From: Ganoderma boninense
Lineage: Eukaryota; Basidiomycota; Agaricomycetes; Polyporales; Polyporaceae
Reading direction: 5' to 3'
Assembly: GCA_002900995.3 (NCBI GenBank)
Contig: CM035314.1
Span: forward strand, 2,336,848 to 2,400,847
Length of the DNA: 64,000 bases
Below the pieces are notes generated by a model that had not been told where the DNA came from, searched no databases, and was given only the letters and a program-made list of their open reading frames with translations. Every line of letters starts with the position of its first letter. Position 1 is the stretch's first letter. Positions 42,229-52,945 of the stretch are shown here, in pieces. Position numbers and translations under genes: made by a program.

Positions 42229-43583
42229 TCACATGTAACCGATGCTCCGCCGTTGCGGCTGCGGCTGCTGCTGCTGGGCGGACTGCCGGAGCAGCAGCGC
42301 TCTCGGGGTGCGTGTCACCTCCGTGACGGTCGTGATCACCGTCGTCGTCGTGGTGCGCGTCGTGGTGACGAAGTCGTGCGACTCGCTGACCGTGACCGTC
42401 TCGGTCGTCGCGGGGGCCGAGATCGCGCGCGCGCTCTGCGCCTCGATCTCCATGCCCTTCTTCTCGTCGCGCTCGGAGAGCGCGCAGCGCGTGTAGTGCC
42501 AGAGCTGGCACAGCTCCCCAGGGATGAGCGGCATCAGCTGGATCTGTGGATGGGACGGAAGTCAGTCGGTGCCCAGGTGGGGCGGGGACGGACGCGCGGA
42601 AGGCGGAAGGCGCACGCACCTTCGTGCCGGCGGCGCTATCTCCCCAATCAGCGAGGTCGAACACGAAGTTCGAGTTCGGCCACGATATCCTGTGTGTGCC
42701 AGCCGCGCATCAGCATCGCGCAAGTGCAAGACGACCCCAAAACAAACCTGATGCCCTCCTCGGTCTGCTCGACGTTCCACGCAACGGGGTACGCGCTCGC
42801 CACCACCGGCGCGTGGTTCCGCACGCCGCCCTCGACGGTGAGGTACAGCGCGTGCCCTGCCTTGGACGCGCGCACGCAGCGGATGGCGTAGCCGTGCCCG
42901 CTGGGGATGAACTCCCACTGCTGGTTCTCGCCCCCGTGCATCGGGTACCCGATCACGTTCGTGTCGTCCGCGCCGTGCAGGTCCATCGCCGTGCCCCCGC
43001 GCGCGTTCAGGAGCACGTACGTCCCGGGGATCCACATCGGCAGCGCCGCAGCCGCGGCCACGAGCCCCTTCGCCGAGCGCGCGGGGGACACCGCGACGGT
43101 CGTCGCGTCGGACGGCTCGGGCTCGTGGCTCGCGGTGTTGGTCATCGGCGCGGAGGACGGGGTGAGGTCGAGTGGGGCGAGGAGCTCCTCGGTCTTGAGC
43201 TCGGGACGCGGCGTCCGCGTGGCGTCTGCCGCAGGGGCTTCCTGCGCAGCGGGGGCTTCCTCCACTTCGAAGGTGCCCACCACGGAGGGCACGCCTGCCA
43301 AGAGGTTGCGCGCCTCGGGCGGGCCTGCGTTGGCGTTGTCGTCCTGCACCTGCACCCGCTCCATGTGGGGCGTCTTGGGCGGCTCGTCCTTGGTGATGAC
43401 GGGCTCGGCTGGGACGGGAGTCGGGGGCTCCGCACCGGGCATGGGCCGGGAGCGCATGGAGGAGCTGGCGTCGCTGACGATGGAGGCGCGGGCGAGCTGG
43501 GGGCTTGTCTTCAGGGGCGAGCCGGCGGGGGCGCCGGCGCCGTTGGCCTTGCCTTGGCTCATGTCGCTCGGAGCGTTGCCCAT
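42229..43583 (-). CDS. Ricin-B-like beta-trefoil protein, paralogue 6
   Basis: Near copy of paralogue 5: exons 43583-42748, 42689-42620 and 42543-42229 (phases 2 and 0), 406 residues. It starts MGNAPSDMSQ at the same place; a 2-bp insertion upstream (near 43720) closes the longer frame seen in paralogue 5. It has the same trefoil (GTYVLLNARGGTAMDLHG … NQQWEF … WPNSNFVFDLAD … GELCQLWHY) and Thr/Val tail. Differences include loss of three residues after ADAT-region, a gain of AAA before LPMW, and a shorter Gln run near the end. Intron 2 is 76 nt against 56 nt in paralogue 5. Both copies keep intact frames, so both may be functional, or they are two alleles. Confidence 0.87.
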
Positions 43584-45357
43584 CTTGCTGTCCTTGCGGT
43601 CGCTGTCGGAGGAGGAGGAAGTCTTGTAGTTGGAGGAGGCCTTGCGGTGGAAGAGGCTCTTGATCGTGTAGATGGTGTGCGCTGTGTTCGCGGCGGAAGG
43701 TTTGGCAGAGTCGTCGGTGCGCGTGTCGTCCCACGCCGGCGAATGCTGAGAGAATGAAGGGTGGGCATCCTTGGTGGTGGGCGGGGAAGAGGCCCCTAAT
43801 ATTGCACCAAAAAGTCGAGGAATGGGTGTCGTGTGGTGAGCGTACGCACCAGGCGTGGCTGCACAGTCGAGTGGAGGATGGGCAAGGGGCCGTCTGCAGC
43901 ACAGGACTTATCTGTAAGGCAAACGCACCGTCACATTGCTGCTTCACTGGTAGATCCCGCAACTTTACGTCAAGGGTGCAGGAGAACCATGCTAATCGCG
44001 GTGAAGGGCGAGGATTCGACGCACTTAACACGCGGCGCCCCGCGCAGTGCAGTCTGCTGGAGGACACGTGGATCAGCTTCCAGTGGTGCCGACGCATTAC
44101 ACAGCCGTCCGTAAAATGGTTTGCGACGTGTTAGTGAACGTGTTGCGCTCTTTAAGCACGTTTTTCTGGACGACTAATCAGCTAGAATCTCGAAGCAGCG
44201 GGATTCGAAACCGGTGTAGGTTTATGAGCGCTCGATGGGACGCGCTGGGTCCAACTTACGGTGAATGCCTCGAACGAAGCCGCGAGGAAGAGGAGCCGAC
44301 GGATAAGATTAATTTACGATGACGCACGAATGAGATACAACACGAAAGCCAGCATGGATACAATAATGGGATCCGCTACAGTTGAATTGCGGCTGGCTTG
44401 GGCTACCGCGCGCAAGTGCCACCAAGCTACGGTAAACGTACGTCAGCACGGTTGCACACAGTCGTAAAGCAATTGAGAACATCGTAGACGGAGAGTCGGA
44501 ATTCAAGAACGATCATCAGTTTCTATAAGCCGTGGCAAGACAGGAAGCAGTCATATAGCAAGGAATTCCGACGTGAGTCGTCGTTGGCGAATACTAACGA
44601 GATCGCCCAGGTACTTTGGCTGCCCCAGTGGTCTAGTCCACTCTGTACCGGGATAGGCTCCGCAAGGCCGGTGGGCCAGAAGCATCGGCAGTTCAACGCG
44701 ACTGCCTCCCCCGCACCGCCTCCGGGAACATTACTTGGACTCCAAAACAGCGTCGTCAAAAGCACTACCCCAATCAGAGTCGGCGATGCAATGACATAGA
44801 CCGTGCGGTTCGGGCGACCGAGCAACGTAAGCTAGGCTCGCGAATCACTCGATGAACCCCGAGAGCTACTGTCCCGACGACGCGTCAGATTGGGGGAGGC
44901 ATCGGGTTGGATAGTATCCAACCACGACTGCGAATCCTGTTTTCGTGGAGCGGCATCCAACAGGGGACATGAATTAGGAAAACAACAGTCATGGGAAAAG
45001 TATTTGAAGTCACATTATCACAATCATTACCGGGACGAAGAAAGTCAGCGGGCAGGAACAGTCATGGGCAAGTGACGGGTAATGCCCGAGTGGGGGAGGC
45101 GTAACGGATCAGTTCCTGAGCTCAGCATGACGTCTGAGCTCAGAAACCCAGGTCGATGTCGCCACAACCAGATTTCAGTGGACCTAACTCTGGACGGTCG
45201 AACCCAGCCTTCTGACAACTCGTTCGACGCCAGATCGACAAATTCCATTGGGATAACAAGTATTGGGTTGTGGAAGAACCGTCCAAAGCTTCCGGACGAC
45301 TCGGTTTTGGGTGCATGGGGACTCTTGAGAGACGTAGGAGGCGAAGCATGAACTCAC
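43584..45357. other. Spacer between lectin-like 6 and SUMO-like copy 2
   Basis: Counterpart of 23980-25730 with scattered differences. No gene called. Confidence 0.45.
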
Positions 45358-45911
45358 CTGCTGCAAATGAGCATCAATGGTATCTCCGTCCTCCATGCTA
45401 TGCTGTCTTAAAGTGAGAGAGGTGCGTAGCACGATTCAAAGGCGCACGTACCTCGGCCGGGGTCTCCTCTGGTCGTAGTCGAACGCCACTGAAGGTGAAT
45501 TTGAATGTGCCTAGGCATCATCGTGAGCAATCGTGATCATGGTGGATATATCGCTTCGAAAGCTGACCTGGGTCCTTCCCGAAGCGTTTCTAGACCACAA
45601 AACGTATGAGGCACTGGGCAAACACGGTGGAATGGTGGGGCATACCTCGGAGGCCTCGAACAGCTTCTTGAACGGCGTACCAGGCTTGACCTTAACCGTG
45701 CATGCTGGAAAACGGGAGGATCAGCATCAACCACTTTGGTACACATTCCCCGGATACGCATTGAGCGCGATGGGTGTATCCGTCGCGTCCGACGCGTCGC
45801 TGCACGTCGCCCGCCACACTCGAAAGGAGACCCACTTTGCCCTTCGAAGTCGACCACGAGGTTGATTTTCGGCTTGACGTCTTCCTGCTGCTCTTGGTGC
45901 TCTTCTGTCAT
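45358..45911 (-). CDS. smt3: SUMO-like protein, copy 2 (C-terminus unresolved)
   Basis: Same five-exon layout as copy 1, from ATG 45911 to the CAG before GTGAG at 45358. The core protein reads the same: PKINLVVDFEGQ, TVKVKPGTPFKKLFEASE, FTFSGVRLRPEETPAE, MEDGDTIDAHLQQ. At the position of the candidate last exon the sequence encodes SGCGD instead of SGCGG, so if that exon is used this copy lacks the Gly-Gly needed for conjugation. If a different last exon is used, that difference means nothing. The gene diverges from ATG22 copy 2 over 278 bp. Confidence 0.83.
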
Positions 45912-46189
45912 CGCTGCCGCGTTGTGCTGTTGGGGTGGTAGCGGACGTCGTGGTGAGGGTGTGGTGGGCGGGAGGAACGCGGTCGAGGCGCGGCGGCGCG
46001 CGAGGCGGAGGCCGCCAACATCGGCGCTCCGTGGCCGAGGCTCGGCCCCCGTGCAGGCGGGCAGTCGTCTTCCACCTTGTCCTCGACCTCCTCCTTCAGA
46101 GCGGGCCCCTTCACCATTCGTATACCGACGCCCTTGACATGTTCTAATCCTACCAGTATCGACCAACCCGCATATAGCCCGGAGACACC
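45912..46189. promoter_or_regulatory. Shared divergent promoter region SUMO-like / ATG22, copy 2
   Basis: Counterpart of 26285-26568, with small deletions. The TATA-like CATATAGCCCG upstream of the ATG22 start is kept. Confidence 0.5.
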
Positions 46190-48327
46190 ATGACTAACGA
46201 CACCGACATCGACGACATGGACCTCCCCAAGTTCGACAAGCACACGTACAATCGACATCTACGAGGATGGTTCAGCTATGCATTCGCCAGGTATGTGGTC
46301 TTATTCTTTAAAATCTGGCGAGGAGGGTGAATTGAAGTTTGAAGCGAAGTCTTCGTGATCGTCTCCTTGACCCTATTTCTCCCCATATGCTTGGAGCAGT
46401 TCGCGAGGTATGTCTCTCGCATGTCTCTGGCCGTTCCAAGATCTCACACAGCGCATACATGGGCAGGGATAATGGTTATCTTCTTCCCGACAAGATATAC
46501 CCCTGCACCCCCGTTACCACGCAGCCCGTCGCGAACCAAGGGGACCCAGACGCACGGTGTGTAGTCAAGCTGGCTTGGCTTTGGATAGACAGTGCGAGCT
46601 TCAGGTGCGAAAACCAGGGATAATGGGTACCCTTACTCATCGAGACTGTGTAGCTTATATGTCTACTCCATCTCCGTTGCGCTCCAGGCGTTGACAGTGA
46701 TTTCTATGGGGGGCATCGCAGACCATCGTGAGTCTTCGTTCCATCTTGCGCTCTCATCGCTGCGGCCCCCTTCAAGGTGCGGTCGGGAAGGAGAGACGGC
46801 ATCCGCAATCACCCGCGAGATATTATGCACCACACGCCTTCATTCAAGTTCTAATCTACCGTCTTTCAGCCCCGCATCGAAAGAAGCTCCTGCTCACCTT
46901 CGCTGCCCTCGGGTCGTTCTCAGCAATACTCTTTCTCCTACTCCCGTCATCCTCCCCTATATGGCTTCTCGTAGCCCCACTGGCCATTTGTGCCAATGTC
47001 GGCTTCGGTGCCTCCATCGTCGCACTCAACGCATACATACCCACCCTCGCGCAAGGCGCGCAAGAAGTCGTCGCCGCGCGCGCCGACCTCCTCCGTCTCG
47101 CCAACGCGAATGCCGCGCCATCCTACGAACTCGCGGAGGGTGACAACGCGCAAGAGCCCTTGCTGGGTGGAGGTGGAGGTGTGGATGCCTCAGTCGTCGA
47201 GGCAAAGGCAAAGCATGACAAGCTTCTGTCGGCGACGACGTCGCGGATATCCTCCCAAGGCATCGCGCTGGGATACGCTGCGGGGATCGTGATGCTCTTG
47301 CTCGCGCTGATTCCGGTGCGCGCGATGAAGGGCTCGACAGACGCACTTCGCCTAGCGGTCGGTCTGAGCGGACTGTGGTGGGCGTTGTTCTCGCTACCGG
47401 CAGCGGCTTGGCTCCCTGGTGCGCCGTCCGTGCCCGTTTCTGCAGCGATCGTCCTCGAAGAAAGCGAGCCCGACCGTCTCCCCGAGGAGGACTGGTCGAT
47501 GTCGCGCGAGATCGTGCGTGCGTGGAAGCGTCTCGGCCAGATGCTCAAATGGCGCGAGATCAAGCGTCTCCGCAACACGTTCGTATACCTCGCCGCGTGG
47601 TTCCTGCTCTCGGACGGCTTCACGACGATCACGTCCACCGCGCTGCTCTTCGCGAAGACGACCCTGCGCATGCCCGCGTCGTCGCTCGTCCTCATCGGGG
47701 CCATCACGCCGTCGGCGGGCATCGCTGGCTCGCTCGCGTGGCCCGCCCTCCAGCGGCGGATGGGCTGGTCGAACTTGAAGGTGCTTGTCGCCCTCGTCTC
47801 GATGGCGTCCGCTATCCCGGCGTACGGGTGTCTGGGGTTCCTGTCCGTGTTCCAGAAGTCGAACGTCAAATTTGGCGGGTTGACGACCCCGGGTGAGATG
47901 TATGTCCTGGCGGTCTACTTTGTGAGTGCCAGTCAACGTACGCATTGCAGCGGGACTGACGAAGCGGGATCAGGGTTCGGTGTATGGTGCGTTCCAGGGC
48001 TACGCGCGAGCCTTCTATGCGGAGTTCATCCCGCCCGGCGAGGAGGCGAGATGGTACGCGCTGTTCTCTATCACGGACAAGGTACGCCTCCCAGTTGTCG
48101 TCGTCTTTGAGGAGGCGTCGGCTCACAGTGGTGGTCGGATCTGCTTGCAGTCGAGCTCGTTCGTCGGGCCGCTGGTCGTAGGGCTCATCGCGGACGCGAC
48201 GGGCAACATCCGCTACGCGTTCTTCTTCCTCGTCGCCATGATCTGGTCCGCGGTCCCCATCCTCATGGCGGTCGACGTCGAGCGCGGCCGTGGGGACGCA
48301 CAGCGGTATACCGTCCTCGGAACGTGA
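46190..48327 (+). CDS. atg22: ATG22-like vacuolar transporter, copy 2
   Basis: Exons 46190-46290, 46345-46407, 46467-46604, 46654-46727, 46870-47921, 47974-48081 and 48151-48327; 570 residues. Every splice boundary matches copy 1. The main difference is a four-residue deletion in the central loop (EPDRLPEEDW against EPDATAARLPEEEW). The transporter signatures (RGWFSYAFASEVF, GSVYGAFQGYARAFYAEF, ARWYALFSITDK) are intact. It probably has the same role in returning amino acids from the vacuole. Confidence 0.93.
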
Positions 48328-49212
48328 CTTTATCGTTTTGCCGTCCTCCCCATCGCATCAGCCATGCAGTCTCGGAAATTTTGGAACCCTGGATGAAGAT
48401 TGCTTTGCCCTGCTTTGCTTGCTTCTTGTACTGTAAATCTTACGCTACCTCTGCTATTTGGATTTACGCCTGGACATGCTTAAGTTAATCATGGCGCATG
48501 CACATGCTCTTCCTGCTGCCCCAAGAACAGAACGCGTGTCAGGTGCGTCCCGCACTTCACGATGTCGCCCGCTCACCCCACCTTCCGCGCCTCCAAGAAC
48601 TCCTCAGCCCAGAATCTGACCGGACGTTCCTTTTGAGGGGACGACCGTGTAGAAAGGGGGAGGGTGATCCTCATCTTTTATAGGCCGGTTTTAAGTGGTA
48701 AATGGATAGTGTAGACATGGCCTTGCGAGACTCAACCCAGGGTCTATCCGGATATCCAGAGAGTGCAGATAGTTGTTCGCTTGGGCGCTTCTGGATGGTC
48801 CATGTCTTTGCAGATGGGTGGCAATGGTGGTAAGTAGAGTAATCAGAATCTCGCTCTCTTGTGTTGATGTTTAGGTCGGGAATAGGTTCTTGCATTACCG
48901 CCAAAAGAGACTCTGCATCGACGGTTCTGGACAATGAACTTGGAGCGCAAGTGGTTGTCTGTTCGTTGGATATCTGATTCTAGATGACGCTGTTGGACAC
49001 ACGAACTCCGGAGGGCAAATATACACCGCTGTTACGTTACGTACTGACTGACCATGGCCCTGTCAGCCTCGGATGGACTCGACCTCAAGGCACATCCCCA
49101 TCTGCGGCGACTTTCGCTGCATGGTGTCTCAGTTGGTCTGGCACCAACGTTCAAACGATGCGCGAGGTACATCACTCTGATATTTTACCTTCTATGGCTC
49201 ACATTAAGTCAG
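48328..49212. other. Intergenic stretch between ATG22 copy 2 and the membrane-protein gene
   Basis: Counterpart of 28729-30038 but shorter, lacking the segment of about 430 bp (junction near 48626-48636). No gene seen. Confidence 0.45.
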
Positions 49213-51549
49213 ATGAGTACACCAGGGTCGACCGTCGCGACATGCAGGCCATATCCATTCGGTTTCCGCACGCTGCTTTGCATGGCCGTTGTCTTGGCAG
49301 GTCCCGTCGACAGTCATCCGACTGGTCAACCCTTCCCTGTTCCCTCCGATGTTCGTTCACGTTCAGTCTTAAGGAGGCAGGATACCCCATCCCTCTCGTC
49401 TTCGTTCAACTGGTGGCCTTATCCGTCCTGGGGGCAGAGCACCACCACGTCCGCGACAGCTGCTGGTTCACAAACATCTCCTACCTCGGCCTCAGCCCTC
49501 TCCGTGTTCAACGCCGCGGCTTCCTCTGGCTCTGCGACCACGGTTAATGCTTCGCCATCCACTTCGGCTACTACATCCAGCTCCTTGGTGTCCCTGGTGC
49601 ACATCACGGCTCTGCCTCCTGCCAGCAAAGAATCTTCCGTCACCATCAGCCGCCAGCATGCAGCCAGCTCGAAAGCAACTGGAAATGGCTTCAATATTGC
49701 ATATCTTGCACCTGTGTTCGCCATCCTCGCCGCAATCGTTGGCGGCGTACTTACTTGGCTAGCTTTCCGATATTGGGGCGTACACGGGCGCAGGGGATCG
49801 AGCTCTGGAACCCGTGAGTCGACTCTTCTTCCCGGGCCGCCCTATGCACCACCATCGCGGTTCAGGCAGGGTACAACTGCAGCGACTGCGCCTCTCCTGG
49901 ATGGGAATGCAGGCCACGAGCAAGAGGCCAATGCTTCACCGCGTCCTCCCAGCTATTCGGGAGTCCCGAAGAGGAACCGCACTTGGCTGAGTCGCACTGT
50001 GTTGCGCCGCAACAAACCATTACCCACCCCATCGGACGACCCTGCTGACGACCGTCCCGAGCTCGAACCAGCCGAAGACGATCCCTTCCTTCGAGACATG
50101 GGGTCTTCTGCCGGTGATGGTGCCGACACGCCGGCGCCGGCGCGCCCTGCGGTCGCAGTGCCTCTGAACACGTCGCGAAGGGTGACCTCTCCGGATCCTT
50201 ACAGCGCCCTCAGCGACACGGAAGATGCGGCACCCTACGAGACGATCCGACACAAGTCCATCAAGCGCGCCATCCTCGAGCGCATCCGCTTCGGCACCCT
50301 GCGCAGGCCTAACTACGAGCGCGGCAAGACGACCGACGACGACGACTTGGTGGACGCGCCTCTGCGTACTACCCACAGTACGACACCGCGACGCGGCGGC
50401 CAGCATCGCAAGGGGCTCCGGCGCGCGGGAACGGATGACTCCGCAGACGGCGTGTCCGCCTCCTCTAGGCAACCAACGCTCGTGCGGTCCAGATCTCAGG
50501 AAGTCGTCTCCCCGCCTGGCTTCCGCATCCTCGTCGAAGATCCGACGTCGGGCACGTTGCTGGACGAAGACGTTGATCTCACCCCCGCCCCTCCGTCTTC
50601 CTCGCGCAGACACCGCCGCACCCCAGACAAGTTCACACGGCTCCCAGATCGCCGCCACTCGGAACACAAACGCATCGCGCCGCGCTCCCTCCAGACGAGC
50701 GCGTCCAAGCCGAAGCGCGCGGCGACTGCCTCGTCTGCGGCGTCGGAGTACTCGTCCCCAGCGCCGTCCTCGTCCTCGAAGCACGGCCCCCACCATGCGC
50801 GACCCGCGATGAATCGGTTCGAGTCGTCGATCCTGCTCTCGAGCCCGCCCACCGTGACGTCGCCCGCGCTCGAGTCGCAGCTGTTCTTCGGCTCGCTCGT
50901 GTCCCCGCACCCGCCCCAGCTCCCCGAGATCTCCGCCTTGACGCGGAAGCCGACCAATCATCGGGGTGCGACGACAACCTCAGCCTCAGCCTCGAGCGTC
51001 GCTGCTGTTGCTGCCGCCGCCGCCCCTCCATCGACGTCTCCAAGTCGCAGTGGGAAGCAACAGGGCGACGTGCAGCCCAGGAAGCTCAAGACGCAGCGCT
51101 CGCCGCCGCTCCTGCCCTTCCCCACGATGGCCGACTCGTCTCCCTTCCGGAACCGGCTCAAGAAACCGTCGCATGGTCCGCCAACTGCCGCCTACGTCCC
51201 GCTTCCGTCACACGCTGCGCGGGCGGACAGCGCGGACCCTACTGCCTCGACGGCCTCCGAGGCGTCCGCGACTGGGAAGAGGCTCAGCAGGGGGACACCT
51301 GCGGAGCGGTACTACGCGCGGCACACGGCGCTGGAGAAGGTCGACGCCATCCTGTCGCGGAGCTGGAGCGAGCGGCAGGAGGCGGGCGTGGAGAGTCCGA
51401 ACAACCTCGGAGGATTCCTGGGGCCCATCCTCGGCGCGGACTTCGACAGGGAGATGGAGAAGCGGCCTGGCGACGCGCCGGAAAGCGCTGCAGGCTCGCG
51501 CGGGCCTGCGACGACGGCGGTGAGGGCTGGTGTCGAACGAAGACTGTAG
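49213..51549 (+). CDS. Single-pass membrane protein, copy 2
   Basis: 778 residues from ATG 49213, the position that matches the copy 1 start; the frame is open further up, but that part is not conserved as coding. Signal-like segment FRTLLCMAVVLAGPVDSH, Ser/Thr-rich ectodomain, transmembrane helix (IAYLAPVFAILAAIVGGVL) and long disordered tail as in copy 1. Differences cluster in the ectodomain and in a Ser/Ala-rich stretch near the C-terminus, where copy 2 is shorter. The helix and the tail blocks TPDKFTRLPDR and ESPNNLGGFLGPILG are unchanged, which suggests selection on the tail. Confidence 0.85.
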   Translation: MSTPGSTVATCRPYPFGFRTLLCMAVVLAGPVDSHPTGQPFPVPSDVRSRSVLRRQDTPSLSSSFNWWPYPSWGQSTTTSATAAGSQTSPTSASALSVFNAAASSGSATTVNASPSTSATTSSSLVSLVHITALPPASKESSVTISRQHAASSKATGNGFNIAYLAPVFAILAAIVGGVLTWLAFRYWGVHGRRGSSSGTRESTLLPGPPYAPPSRFRQGTTAATAPLLDGNAGHEQEANASPRPPSYSGVPKRNRTWLSRTVLRRNKPLPTPSDDPADDRPELEPAEDDPFLRDMGSSAGDGADTPAPARPAVAVPLNTSRRVTSPDPYSALSDTEDAAPYETIRHKSIKRAILERIRFGTLRRPNYERGKTTDDDDLVDAPLRTTHSTTPRRGGQHRKGLRRAGTDDSADGVSASSRQPTLVRSRSQEVVSPPGFRILVEDPTSGTLLDEDVDLTPAPPSSSRRHRRTPDKFTRLPDRRHSEHKRIAPRSLQTSASKPKRAATASSAASEYSSPAPSSSSKHGPHHARPAMNRFESSILLSSPPTVTSPALESQLFFGSLVSPHPPQLPEISALTRKPTNHRGATTTSASASSVAAVAAAAAPPSTSPSRSGKQQGDVQPRKLKTQRSPPLLPFPTMADSSPFRNRLKKPSHGPPTAAYVPLPSHAARADSADPTASTASEASATGKRLSRGTPAERYYARHTALEKVDAILSRSWSERQEAGVESPNNLGGFLGPILGADFDREMEKRPGDAPESAAGSRGPATTAVRAGVERRL

Positions 51550-52168
51550 CAAGGTGCACGTGCTGGGGAGCTCGTCAACTTCTTGCCCGTCTGCCGTTTT
51601 CCTGAGAATTCCTCGTCGGCGCAGTGAGTTCGACTGGCAGTGGGCTGTTGGCATAGTAATACTAAGTACCTTGAAGTTGATACGCCGCTATGAACGAACA
51701 TGTTGAGCACAGAACGAATATGGTGAAGTGTTAGTGGCCAACTTGTACAACTGGCAAGGTTGGATCGTCAGGTTTCAAAGGCTTCAACTTCAAGCCTGAG
51801 TCAGGGCGCGGCAAACACCAACCTATTCTACGACGAGCGTCTGATTTGCCTAATCCATCGATTCAAAGACGACTTGCACGACGAGCTCGAGGTTGCCACG
51901 CGGCGATCCATCTTCTCGACACCAGTAGTCACACCGTCGACGTAAGGCAAACGCGGCTCACAAGCGAATACGTATCCAGGGTAAGAAGGTACTTATGGTT
52001 GAACGTGAAGTTAGAAAGTATGGCTAAGCAACGGTTTAGAGCTGATTGACTCGCGACATCCGAGACTCGGTCCTCCTGCGCTGTTCTCTTTGCCGCGCTT
52101 TATGTGAGCACATAGTTCTTACAACAGTGTTATTTACTCTTGCCAATCCTTGTGCTCTTGCAGTCAAC
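51550..52168. other. Spacer before F-box copy 2
   Basis: Counterpart of 32400-33026. No separate gene. Confidence 0.5.
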
Positions 52169-52405
52169 ATGGTCCTGGAAAGCAGGAAGATCCGAGTCCG
52201 AGTCGCTGGGCCTATCGAGCGACTTCCCCCAGAACTCCTTCTTCTTATTTTCTTACAAATCGATGACCGCGACGAGGATGATGATTGGCAAGACATCATC
52301 TCCAAGAAAACCTGGCCAGTTGTCCTCCTTGTCAGCAAATATTGGCACGACGTCGCTTGCAGTGCTCCCACCCTATGACATACACGTACACACCGAACCC
52401 GACTG
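52169..52405 (+). pseudogene. F-box/LRR-like gene copy 2, 5' part
   Basis: Starts MVLESRKIRV and matches copy 1 through the F-box to CSAPTL. A 5-bp deletion at about 52377 (CCCTATGACATAC against CCCTATGGCAAGACATAC) creates an immediate stop. The remaining bases to 52405 still match copy 1 and end at the transposon. Confidence 0.92.
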
Positions 52406-52945
52406 CATCAGGAAAAACCTCCCGCGCTGTTTAGATCTAAATGAGCATAATAATGTATAAACAGGTCGATTAGATGTTTCGGATAATTCGGAGTGTCCCC
52501 GCCTAAATAGACATGTTATCAGCCATTAGTTACCAGATTAGTACCATTTTATTGTCACAATAGATCATCCATTTGGCACTCGTTCGACAGGTTTGCGTGC
52601 GGAATTCGTGTATTCGTGTGCTACGGCTGCTATATGGGTGAACTACGACTACGCTAACCGGGGGTATACTAATGTGCACGAAGCAAGTGTACAGTAGGTT
52701 TTCGGGGCTAGTAGCGAGGAAGATTGTGTCCGTACAAGAATGCCGGAAAGGCTTTCATACATGCCCAAACATAAATACAAATGAGGGCGGGGAATAGGAA
52801 GGAGCGTCGAGAGGGAAAGATACAGGCAGGAGAGCACCGGGGTTGAACCGCACCTACGTGTGGGTTGAATCACATCGAGGAAGTGCCATGAGAGGCAATT
52901 AGCTGCCAATGGTTGAAGATACTACAGCGGGACAGAGCGCGCGTC

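Noticed and set aside
42562..44097. Long minus-strand frame of 511 codons across lectin-like paralogue 6
   Set aside because: It is a shadow: Arg/Pro/His-rich, offset from the trefoil frame, and created partly by the 2-bp indel. The correct frame has the QxW cores and matches five paralogues.
52826..52880. Possible tRNA (GGTTCAACCCC-like T-arm on the minus strand)
   Set aside because: No acceptor stem, D-arm or anticodon arm could be drawn around it.
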